Assembly (NCBI RefSeq): GCF_017599305.1
Contig: NZ_JAGFWR010000001.1
Span: 930,001 to 994,000, forward strand
Source: Micromonospora antibiotica
GTDB taxonomy: Bacteria; Actinomycetota; Actinomycetes; Mycobacteriales; Micromonosporaceae
DNA length: 64,000 nucleotides
Direction of reading: 5' to 3'
Of the stretch, positions 56,937-64,000 are shown in pieces. The first letter of the stretch is position 1. The number at the start of each line of letters is the position of its first letter. The position numbers and the translations under genes were made by a program. The notes below the pieces were generated by a model. That model worked only from the letters and a program-made list of their open reading frames with translations. It made no database searches and had not been told where the DNA came from.

Positions 56937-58292
56937 TCAGTTATCGGGTGGCAGGACCAGGTCGAGGAAGTCGGCGTAGGCGTTCTCCCCGGGCAGCTTG
57001 CCGTCGAGGGCGAGTGCTTGGCGTAGGGAGAAGCCGGTGACCGCCGGTGGTATGTTCAGGGCGCGCTCGGCCTCGCCGACGATCTCCGCGACGACGGCTC
57101 GGGCCTGCTCGGGCTTGTGTTGGATGAGCCAGTCGAGCATTCGGGTGATCGCGTGATTGATCGGGTAGCTGACCTCCTCGTCGCGTGCGGTGCGTTGCCA
57201 GTCGGCGAACTCGAACAGCACGGCGGCGCGGATCGTCGCGCCAAGGTCGTCCAGGGGGACGATCCGGTCGAGGCTGGCGGCTGCGGTCCAGGCGACGTCG
57301 TGGGCGACCTCGCGCACCGCGGCCTTGGTGCGCCAGCGCAGCGCGAACCGTTTGCGGTTGCTGTCGCGGTCCCACAGGTCAATGGTGAAGGCGGTGGTGA
57401 AGTAGTCCCACAACCGGGCGACGCCGACCGACAGGTTGTCGTGGTCACGGTCGGCCATGGTGCGGGCGACGCCGTCACGGGAGCGGCGGCGGGTTTCGGC
57501 CCAGTCCTCGGCGACCGGACGCGACCACATGCTGCGCCCGCCGACGATGGCCTGGGGTAGCGGTACCTCGCTTTCGCCGCGGGCCTGGTAGGCGCGCAGG
57601 GTGCTGGCGCCGATCCCAGCGACCTCGGCCAGCTCAGCCACGCCGAGCAGTTGATCCGCGGCGAGTTCCGGGGCGGTCAGGTGCACCACGCACCCGGCCA
57701 GGTGCCGGCCGCCGCCGTGCCGGGCCGCCCAGAGGGCGAAGTCATCACGCCAGTGACGCGACCCCACCGGCCGCACCGTGTCCAGATCGAGATCGGCGAT
57801 CGCCCACAGGACACCCTTGCCGGGGTCGCCCTGCGGCTGATCGGCGGCACTGATAGTCAACGCCGCCGGTACCGGCCGGTTGACGTAGACCTCCCGAGCC
57901 CGGTCGAACACCTGCGACGGCCGGTACCACGTCACACCGTCCCACCAGTAGCCGCCGGCACGGAACAGCAACGCCTCATCCTCGTACGACATGTACGCGC
58001 TGGCGACGTCCTCGTTGCGGTACAACACCACCGACCGGCCATGCTCAGGATGCCACCGCACCACCCAGCCCAGGTCCGGTCGCAACGCGTCAGTGGTGAA
58101 CGCGACCCAACCACCGTCCTTACACGAATCCGTTCGACCCCACGTCCCAGCATCGCGCTTGCGACCGACCGCCTCGATCGCATCCGGGTCATCCACTGGC
58201 AGGTGGGAGTCATCGACGAGCGGCAGGTCGGGAATCGGGTGATCCGTTCGCAACCCGTTCCCCACCGCCACGTACTTATACGACAGCGCCAA
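56937..58292 (-). CDS. Large protein of unknown function with central HTH segment
   Basis: A 451-aa soluble protein, not assigned to a known family. The first 210 residues are Trp-rich (VVRWHPEHGRSVVLYRNEDVASAYMSYEDEALLFRAGGYWWDGVTWYRPSQVFDRAREVYVNRP). Residues 215-265 contain a helix-turn-helix-like segment (LLGVAELAEVAGIGASTLRAYQARGESEVPLP, then VGGRSMWSRPVAEDWAETRRR), resembling MerR/excisionase-type DNA-binding modules. The rest is helical. Proteins of this layout are found on integrative elements of actinomycetes, in my recollection. The TTG start at 58292 has GGAGGG upstream; a perfect 16-bp palindrome (58317-58332) lies just before it, so autoregulation is plausible. Confidence 0.7.
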   Translation of the reverse strand: MALSYKYVAVGNGLRTDHPIPDLPLVDDSHLPVDDPDAIEAVGRKRDAGTWGRTDSCKDGGWVAFTTDALRPDLGWVVRWHPEHGRSVVLYRNEDVASAYMSYEDEALLFRAGGYWWDGVTWYRPSQVFDRAREVYVNRPVPAALTISAADQPQGDPGKGVLWAIADLDLDTVRPVGSRHWRDDFALWAARHGGGRHLAGCVVHLTAPELAADQLLGVAELAEVAGIGASTLRAYQARGESEVPLPQAIVGGRSMWSRPVAEDWAETRRRSRDGVARTMADRDHDNLSVGVARLWDYFTTAFTIDLWDRDSNRKRFALRWRTKAAVREVAHDVAWTAAASLDRIVPLDDLGATIRAAVLFEFADWQRTARDEEVSYPINHAITRMLDWLIQHKPEQARAVVAEIVGEAERALNIPPAVTGFSLRQALALDGKLPGENAYADFLDLVLPPDN

Positions 58293-58316
58293 ACCTATAC
58301 CCTCCGAGCGCTAGTG

Positions 58317-58332
58317 CTGTAGATATCTACAG
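58317..58332. promoter_or_regulatory. Perfect 16-bp palindrome CTGTAGATATCTACAG
   Basis: The palindrome lies 25-40 bases upstream of the TTG start of the unknown HTH-containing gene. A TACACT -10-like element overlaps its distal edge on the minus strand (58331-58336). A second short inverted repeat (AGAGTG-ACAA-CACTCT, 58345-58360) follows. An autoregulatory operator is the simplest reading. Confidence 0.65.
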
Positions 58333-58864
58333 TGTAGCTGATGAAGAGTGACAACACTCTAAGCCTGAAGAACCGACAAATCGGCTGCATCTACTTGCAG
58401 TACACGGAATCCTGCATGCACTGAAACCGATCCCTCGTTGTGCCCGCCCCCTGGAGGGCTGCTTGCTGCGCCACGTGAGGGTCTCCGCATGATGGTCCTA
58501 GAAGATCAACACCTGCGCTCATCCGCCCACGGGGCAAGGGGCTCTGACGACATGCGGAAAAGGTCAGCCTCTGGCGATCTTGTTCACTTGATGCTCGTAG
58601 TCCCTATGGCGGGTCGCCGCAACCGACTCGATGGTTGGCGTGTGGCTCTCGCGGAGGCAGCCCGGCCATGCTGCCCCGCTGACCGGCTGCTGTCTGGGTT
58701 GCGCCATGCTCGTGAACAGCAGTCCGCCGCCAACGTCTATCCGCTTGCCAAGCCGTTGTACGCGGTGTCGCGACATCGTCAAGGACCAGTCAAGCGGTGA
58801 CTTTCAGCGATCGCTTCCGTATCGTACGGACGTTCGACAGGGTAGGTGTGAGGGAGGTGATTCG
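58333..58864. other. 532-bp intergenic region with no confident gene
   Basis: The longest frame (58438-58800, plus strand, about 120 codons) has no recognisable motif or Shine-Dalgarno and reads like chance. The region probably holds promoters for the palindrome-controlled gene (minus strand) and the DUF5131 gene (plus strand). A GGGAGG Shine-Dalgarno for the latter is at 58852-58857. Confidence 0.4.
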
Positions 58865-59629
58865 GTGGCGGACCACAGTCCCATCGAGTGGACAGAGGCG
58901 ACGTGGAACCCCACCACCGGGTGCGATCGCGTTTCTCGGGGCTGCGACAACTGCTATGCCCTCACTCTGTCGAAGCGGCTGAAGGCTATGGGGTCAGCCA
59001 AGTACCAGACCGACGGTGATCCGCGCACCTCCGGGCCGGGCTTCGGAGTCGCGGTGCACGAGGACGCCCTGGATGTCCCCCGGCGCTGGCGCGATCCCCG
59101 GATCGTATTCGTGAACTCGATGTCGGATCTCTTCCACGCTCGCGTACCGCTGCCCTTCGTGCAGCGAGTGTTCGAGGTGATGCGCGAAACGCCGCAGCAT
59201 ACCTACCAGCTGCTCACCAAACGAGCAGGCAGGCTGGCGAAGGTAGCCCCGCAGCTGGACTGGGCACCGAACATCTGGATGGGCGTCAGCGTGGAGGGCC
59301 CCACAGAACTATCCCGCGTGGACGACTTGCGGCGGGTGCCGGCCGCTGTCCGCTTCATCTCCGCAGAGCCCCTGCTCGGCCCGTTAACTGACTTGAACTT
59401 GAACGGTATCGACTGGCTCATCGCTGGAGGCGAGTCCGGACCCGTTCACCGACCAGTGGACCCGCTGTGGGTCCGGCAGCTGCGGGATCGGTGCGGCGAG
59501 GCGGGGACCGCCTTCTTCTTCAAACAGTGGGGGGGCCGCACACCGAAGGCTGGCGGCCGTGAGCTAGACGGGCGCGAACACTCGGCCATGCCTGAGCGCA
59601 TATCCGCTGGGACCCCACTGAAGGCGTGA
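58865..59629 (+). CDS. DUF5131 (phage Gp37/Gp68-like) three-Cys protein, radical-SAM-like
   Basis: A 254-aa protein beginning IEWTEATWNPTTGCDRVSRGCDNCYA, with Cys20, Cys27 and Cys30 in a CX6CX2C motif that defines DUF5131 / Gp37-Gp68 proteins. These are thought to be radical-SAM-like iron-sulfur enzymes. Other family blocks are IVFVNSMSDLFHARVP, YQLLTKRAGRL, WMGVSVEG, FISAEPLLGPL, DWLIAGGESGP and FFFKQWGG. The GTG at 58865 has GGGAGG seven bases upstream. The next gene, TcmP, is the classical partner of this three-Cys family (three-Cys-motif partner). The chemistry is unproven; the pair occurs in phages and genomic islands, suggesting a modification or defence function. Confidence 0.92.
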   Translation: MADHSPIEWTEATWNPTTGCDRVSRGCDNCYALTLSKRLKAMGSAKYQTDGDPRTSGPGFGVAVHEDALDVPRRWRDPRIVFVNSMSDLFHARVPLPFVQRVFEVMRETPQHTYQLLTKRAGRLAKVAPQLDWAPNIWMGVSVEGPTELSRVDDLRRVPAAVRFISAEPLLGPLTDLNLNGIDWLIAGGESGPVHRPVDPLWVRQLRDRCGEAGTAFFFKQWGGRTPKAGGRELDGREHSAMPERISAGTPLKA

Positions 59630-59731
59630 CCGCCGTAGTCGCTTCGCGCAGTCGGCCATCGGTCGATGGGTTCCGTCAACGACGTTGCGATGAGACACTG
59701 ACGCCTGACTGTCGGTAGCCAGGGGGTGCGG

Positions 59732-60826
59732 ATGCCGGTCAATGGTGAGGTGCCGTGGGAATGCGCCCCACACACGGGCGCCAAGCACGACATCTACCAG
59801 CGCTACCTTGAGCGTTGGTTTCCCATCCTCCTCGCCGGCTCCAACGCCTATCCCTCGGTCACCTACGCCGAGGGCTTCGCCGGCCCAGGGATCTACAAGG
59901 GCGACGAGCCGGGGTCGCCAGTCATAGCAATGCGTGCGCTGGTCAACAAGGTGCCAAAGACAAAGGGCGTCGCCCGCTTCGCCTTTGTCGACGACGACCA
60001 ACGCTGCGTCGACATGCTCCGGGCGAACCTGACGAAGGCATTCCCCGAACGGCCGCGCACCGACGCTGCCATGCCCGTAAAGATCGTTAAGGGTACCTGC
60101 GCCTCCCATCTGGAGGTCACCCTCGACGAGATGCGCGCCTGGGGGCAACCGATCTTCGCCAACCTCGACTCCTGGGGTAACGCGCCAGTGCCATATCGCC
60201 TCCTTCGGCGCCTGGCCACGAACGTCTCCAGCGAGGTCATCGTCACCCTGTTCCCGCAGCACTTCGTTCGCTTCGTCAGCGACCTGGGGGAAGCTGGCGA
60301 TGCGGTGTTCGGCGGCAACCCCGCCTGGCGATCCGTGGCAGACCTGGCGCCAGGAGCGAAGAGCCGGCACATTCTCACCTGCTACCGGCAAGCACTGCAC
60401 GCAGCAGGCTTTCCCTACCTATTGGACTTCGAGCTGATCCCCAGGAAGGGGCAGCCGCTCTATTTGATCTTCGGTACCGGCCATCGTCTCGGCGTGCAGA
60501 AGATGAAGGACAGCCTCTGGGAGGTCGACCGCACCCAAGGCGTCGGCTTCCGCGACCCCCGCGACGAACAGGCCGAGACGCTGTTCGACGTCAACGAACC
60601 ACAACTCGGACCGCTGACCCGACTACTCAGCCAACAGCTTCGACGCAGCGGACCCGTCCGCGTCGAAGACCTGCGACACTTCGCCCTGCTGGAAACGGTG
60701 TACCGACCGGAGCACGTGATCACGGCGCTGAAACCCCTGATGGACCACGGCGCACTCAACATCGAAGGCGGCGGCACGCTGCGGCGTACCTCCATCGTCT
60801 CCCTAGCCCCAGCCTCAGCCGTCTAG
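59732..60826 (+). CDS. tcmP: Three-Cys-motif partner protein TcmP
   Basis: A 364-aa protein. The opening VPWECAPHTGAKHDIYQRYLERWFPILLAG, then YAEGFAGPGIYKGDEPGSPVIAMRAL, FAFVDDDQRCVDMLRANL, IFANLDSWGNAPVPYRLLRRLA and HILTCYRQALHAAGFPYLLDFELIPR are characteristic of TcmP proteins, which show a Rossmann/methyltransferase-like core (G-F-A-G-P-G loop and an acidic D-D-D-Q strand end). The C-terminal 70 residues look like a winged helix (RSGPVRVEDLRHFALLETVYRPEHVITALKPLMDHGAL). The ATG at 59732 has AGGGGGT upstream. It lies 102 bases after the DUF5131 gene and is its presumed functional partner. Confidence 0.9.
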   Translation: MPVNGEVPWECAPHTGAKHDIYQRYLERWFPILLAGSNAYPSVTYAEGFAGPGIYKGDEPGSPVIAMRALVNKVPKTKGVARFAFVDDDQRCVDMLRANLTKAFPERPRTDAAMPVKIVKGTCASHLEVTLDEMRAWGQPIFANLDSWGNAPVPYRLLRRLATNVSSEVIVTLFPQHFVRFVSDLGEAGDAVFGGNPAWRSVADLAPGAKSRHILTCYRQALHAAGFPYLLDFELIPRKGQPLYLIFGTGHRLGVQKMKDSLWEVDRTQGVGFRDPRDEQAETLFDVNEPQLGPLTRLLSQQLRRSGPVRVEDLRHFALLETVYRPEHVITALKPLMDHGALNIEGGGTLRRTSIVSLAPASAV

Positions 60827-60958
60827 TGTGCCGTCCCACCCAGCGAAGGCGGAGACTTTGGCTGAGGATTCGCCAGGGCGAGCGCGGCCGAGAGCTGTGG
60901 GGGGTGATGGCGGCATCACTGGTCAACCTGTGGTGTTCCGACGTCCTCCGATCGTGAG

Positions 60959-63613
60959 TCACATCATCGATGATCCCAGCTTGACCGTTCGACGCTTGAA
61001 CGGAATCGGTCCGCCTTCCAGGTGATATAGCGCCAGGGTATTGAGGTCGTGGCGCTCGAGGGATCCGGTTGCCTCGACGACACCGTTCGTCGCGTCCGAC
61101 GTAAGGGTGATGATCATCTCGGCGTCGGCGGATACGACGAGGCCGGGGCTGCGGGTGGCGAAGATGTACTGCCGGCTGCCTCGCAGGTCACGAAGCTTCG
61201 CCACGAGGTATTCCTCGATCCATGGGGCGTGGAGTGCGTCCTCGGGCTGGTCGATGATCAGGGGGTCGTTGCCATCGGCGAGGGCGATGATGAGGATGGC
61301 AGTGCACTTCTGGCCGTGCGCGAGCCGCTCGATTGCCACATACCCGTCGTTGGCGTGTTTGCGGAACTCGACGGAGAGGCCGTCGTGCAGGTCGAGGGTC
61401 TGCATCCGCAGGAATTCCTCGATGGCGCCCTTCTCCCGCACGTGCTCGAACAGCGTCTCGACGTGCCTTCGCTCGGCACCCGTGGCGGCACACACGCCGT
61501 CGACGTCGTCGGCGAGGAAGGAGCGGACCAGCTTAACCGGGGTCGACTCTTTGCAGATCAGCTGGAGGACCGGCCCGCGCAGCCGCGAGCCCTTGGCGAT
61601 GGCCGTCAGGTCGGTCAGGTAGGCGGAGTCGTCGTTTTCGGGGAGCATCTTGATCCGGACGATGCCGCCCATCAGCTTGTTGAGCGCCTTGATTCGGTCC
61701 TCACGCCGTCGCCGCCGTGCTTTGCGGGCCTCGATGAGTTCGGCGATTAGCTCTTCCCGGTACGACGTGGCTGCGGCTAGGCTCGGCAGGAACTCGTCGT
61801 TGAGTTGAGTCTGCTGCGCGTCGAGTTTTGCCTTCTCCGTCTGAAGTTCGATGAGCCGCGTACGCAGCGCGGCGAGGCCTCTGTTGTCTATATCGATACG
61901 GCTGACCGCCTCTGCGAGTTCAGCGTCGAACTGCCGGTACCGCTCGATCCACACCTGCCGGATATCGGCCAGTTCCTTGTTCACCACGAGCAGAACCTGC
62001 GCCAACTGCGCGTTCGTCTCCTCGATCGCGTCGCGCAACTGTGCGTATGCCGCCTGTGCTCGCTGGTAGAGGTCCTGGTTGTCGACGATGGCGGCCGGGA
62101 CCCGAAACCTCTCCCCGCTGTCCGTCCGGGCGATGACCTTCAGTTCGGGAATGCCGACCAGGGGCTCGAAGAGTGCCTTCTCCGCGCTCCACTTCGACTG
62201 CATCTTGATGGTCTCGCCGTCGAACAAGCCGGACAGCTCATCTAGCCGCTTTTCAACTTCCGGAAGGGTTTCCAGCCTCGTGCGAGTCTGGGTGATCTTG
62301 TTTTCGAGTGAGCTGATGAGCCCTCCGTTTTCGTTGAGCCGGGTTACCGCTTCAGGTTCGCGCATCTCGAACTCGGTGAGATCAAGCGCGGCGTCAATGA
62401 GCGCCATCCGGCCGACCGGCGTCCGGGCGTACTCGATTACCTCACTCTGAGAGAAACCGGTGATTGCGATCCGGCCGGACAGTCCGGTCAGCTGCTCGGT
62501 GTCCCCGATGAACTCGGGTTGGGTGGAGCCGTCCTCGAAGTACGCGCGGCGTACGAGGCACCGCGCACGGCCGCGAGTGAGCACGACCTCGACTGTGGAG
62601 CCCGAGGTGAGCGCGTACTTCAGGCGGGACTCGACCTCCTTGCGGACCTGCGGGAAGTCTCCGGCGTCGGTCTGCTGGTCGAGAGCGAACCGCACCAGCT
62701 CGATGAGCAGCGACTTACCCGCTCCGGTCCCGCCGAGGAGGCAGTTCAGGTCGTACGAGAAACGGAACTGCTGACCGTCGAGGAACCCGCCAGTCACGGT
62801 CACTGACTCGATTGCCGTGTGCTCCGGCGCCGTTGGTTCTTCCAGGCTGACACGCAGGGCCGGATCAGCCAGTGCGTGCCGAAGCCCGCAAAGGTCTGGG
62901 CGTGACGCCTTGATCCAGGTACGGCGGTGGCCGATGCCGTGCAAGACGTGGGTGCTGGCACCGGGTGCGGTGGTGTCGGAACTACGGATGACCGCAAGCT
63001 CGCGCCGGCCGACGAGCCGGGCCTTGATTCTCTCTGCCTCAGTGATGTCGACCATCTCGACCGCGCCGATGGCGTCGTCGAGCAGCGTCTGGCTGATGCG
63101 GTCGGCCACGGCGAGACGAAGAAGGCCCTTCTCCCGATCGGCGTGTGCCGGGATCGCCAGTCCACCACGGGTGGTGATGACCTTCGCCGCCTCGGTGAAG
63201 CCCTTTTCCAGGGCCTTGTGCAGTTCACCGTGGTCGGGGCGGAGCACACCGAGCTCGACGAGCACGTCCTCCAGGTGCTGCGCCGGGGTGCCCTCCTCCC
63301 AGATGGCGAGGAGATGGCCTTCGGCTGTACTGAGCTCCAGGCCAGGCAGCACCACGAGCGTAGTGCCGCAAGCGGCCTCGGTCATCCGGTCGCACCAGTC
63401 AGCGGTGTTGTGGTCGGTGACGGCGATCGCGTGCAGTCCGGCAGCGATCGCCGCGTCGACGATCTGACGAGGCTCGCTAGCGCCGTAGGTACGGACGTCG
63501 ACATCGCGTGAGGCTGGAGTGTGCACGTGAAGATCGACAGCCCAGAACCGTGCGGGACCGTGTCTTGTGGTCGCCAGCGATGCCGGCCGGCTACCCACCG
63601 TTGCTGACGTCAA
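60959..63613 (-). CDS. TrlF-like PHP-domain / AAA (SMC-like) ATPase
   Basis: An 884-aa fusion. The N-terminal PHP phosphoesterase domain has the metal motifs DLHVHTPAS (His29, His31), AVTDHN (Asp67, His68), PGLELSTAEGHLLAI and AIPAHADREKG, so it may hydrolyse phosphodiesters. The ATPase head starts FSYDLNCLLGGTGAGKSLLIELV (Walker A, 294-301) and resumes after a long coiled coil (about 430-640). It continues with ERLAHGQKCTAILIIALADG (signature-like), IIDQPEDALHAPWIEEYLVAKLRDLRGSRQYIFATRSPG (Walker B, H-loop) and a C-terminal strand. This is the TrlF-type PHP-AAA architecture found in genomic islands. The start is TTG 63613 with GGAGCG upstream; a nearby GTG (VGSRP) is possible. Convergent with tcmP. 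Confidence 0.88.
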   Translation of the reverse strand: MTSATVGSRPASLATTRHGPARFWAVDLHVHTPASRDVDVRTYGASEPRQIVDAAIAAGLHAIAVTDHNTADWCDRMTEAACGTTLVVLPGLELSTAEGHLLAIWEEGTPAQHLEDVLVELGVLRPDHGELHKALEKGFTEAAKVITTRGGLAIPAHADREKGLLRLAVADRISQTLLDDAIGAVEMVDITEAERIKARLVGRRELAVIRSSDTTAPGASTHVLHGIGHRRTWIKASRPDLCGLRHALADPALRVSLEEPTAPEHTAIESVTVTGGFLDGQQFRFSYDLNCLLGGTGAGKSLLIELVRFALDQQTDAGDFPQVRKEVESRLKYALTSGSTVEVVLTRGRARCLVRRAYFEDGSTQPEFIGDTEQLTGLSGRIAITGFSQSEVIEYARTPVGRMALIDAALDLTEFEMREPEAVTRLNENGGLISSLENKITQTRTRLETLPEVEKRLDELSGLFDGETIKMQSKWSAEKALFEPLVGIPELKVIARTDSGERFRVPAAIVDNQDLYQRAQAAYAQLRDAIEETNAQLAQVLLVVNKELADIRQVWIERYRQFDAELAEAVSRIDIDNRGLAALRTRLIELQTEKAKLDAQQTQLNDEFLPSLAAATSYREELIAELIEARKARRRRREDRIKALNKLMGGIVRIKMLPENDDSAYLTDLTAIAKGSRLRGPVLQLICKESTPVKLVRSFLADDVDGVCAATGAERRHVETLFEHVREKGAIEEFLRMQTLDLHDGLSVEFRKHANDGYVAIERLAHGQKCTAILIIALADGNDPLIIDQPEDALHAPWIEEYLVAKLRDLRGSRQYIFATRSPGLVVSADAEMIITLTSDATNGVVEATGSLERHDLNTLALYHLEGGPIPFKRRTVKLGSSMM

Positions 63614-64000
63614 GGCACTCGCTCCAAGTGATCATTCGCTGTGGTCTCAGCATCCGGGTCGACACTGTAACGGCCAGTGAACCAAGAAGAGGTGCGACAC
63701 CCGCTCATACGTACGAATAGGCGCCAGGGGATGGAGCCCCGCCAAGCCGTCTGGCTTGATCAGCCGTCTGACCCGCTGGCGAATCCCGGCATAACGAGAT
63801 GGTGGCCTCGTACGAGGAGGAGGGCAACCACCCGCACGTTCCGTTAACGCGGGGCGCTAACGCCCGCCGATCTTGGCCTCTACGGAAGGTCGCAGCCGTA
63901 TCACGTTCACGGCTGCAGCACCGCGCCGACGCATTCATGATCCGGCGCACGAGACCCGCATCGGTGTCTGGGATCAGGGGCACCACCATCAGCCGAGTCC
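63614..64000. other. 387-bp end of window without a supportable gene
   Basis: No convincing coding frame. A minus-strand frame (63705-63989) lacks motifs and a Shine-Dalgarno. Small inverted repeats are present (for example AAGCC-GTCT-GGCTT around 63747-63760). The missing 3' half of tRNA-Arg(CCT) is not found here, so the island end is not in the window. Confidence 0.4.

Noticed and set aside
58438..58800. Plus-strand frame of about 120 codons before the DUF5131 gene
   Set aside because: No motif, weak start context and atypical residue pattern.
63705..63989. Minus-strand frame at the window end
   Set aside because: No similarity or start signal; not supportable.

Overview
The window is high-GC actinobacterial chromosome. 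Strong third-position GC bias, frequent GTG and TTG starts, 4-base ATGA/GTGA gene overlaps, leaderless promoters, a SigB/RsbU-type stress network and CBM2-bearing secreted cellulases point to Micromonosporaceae (Micromonospora-like). This is inferred from gene content and style; no 16S or other marker gene lies in the window.

Region 1 (1-14,070) is core and regulatory. It holds the 3' part of kdpD with kdpE (potassium sensing), a DUF1304 membrane protein, two SpoIIE-type phosphatases, a STAS anti-anti-sigma factor and a SigB/SigF-like sigma factor (partner switching, with no RsbW-type kinase nearby). It also has a GT-B-like protein next to a DUF1080 remnant, a DUF305 / LVIVD-repeat secreted pair, a DUF5872-like protein and a lipoprotein.

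Region 2 (14,080-28,070) is transport. A MacAB-like efflux operon (adaptor, ATPase, permease) diverges from the lipoprotein gene across a perfect inverted repeat. A MerR-type regulator follows behind a GAAA-capped hairpin, then a secreted CE1-type esterase with CBM2. A five-gene NikABCDE-like ABC importer carries a Nur-box-like operator upstream. A NarL/DesK-type two-component pair converges on it.

Region 3 (28,080-38,290) has two ECF sigma factors, each with a membrane-anchored anti-sigma-like partner. A GH6 endoglucanase with CBM2 sits behind a near-perfect CebR box, and an epoxide-hydrolase remnant lies nearby. A MarR regulator diverges from an MFS pump plus FMN reductase across two identical operators. 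A membrane metallophosphoesterase closes the region.

Region 4 (38,500-49,120) is accessory. A DUF4143 ATPase lies behind a four-copy array of 13-bp repeats at 22-23-bp spacing. AraC and large LuxR (LAL) regulators, a ferritin-like protein lacking expected ligands, and an ABM / alpha-beta hydrolase / methyltransferase / LtrA cluster follow. The region ends in a collapsed xanthine-dehydrogenase-type pseudogene.

Region 5 (49,337-64,000) looks like a genomic or defence island. It opens at a tRNA-Arg(CCT) gene cut off after the anticodon loop. It holds a VapBC45-like toxin-antitoxin pair, an archaeo-eukaryotic-primase/SF2-helicase protein divergent from two small genes, a frameshifted IS110-family transposase, a DUF1883 protein, a large unknown HTH-containing protein with a perfect 16-bp upstream palindrome, and a DUF5131 (three-Cys) / TcmP / PHP-AAA (TrlF-like) cluster. 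No integrase or island right end is visible, so the element probably runs past the window. The DUF5131-TcmP-TrlF cluster and the primase-helicase locus are the best candidates for an undescribed conflict system.
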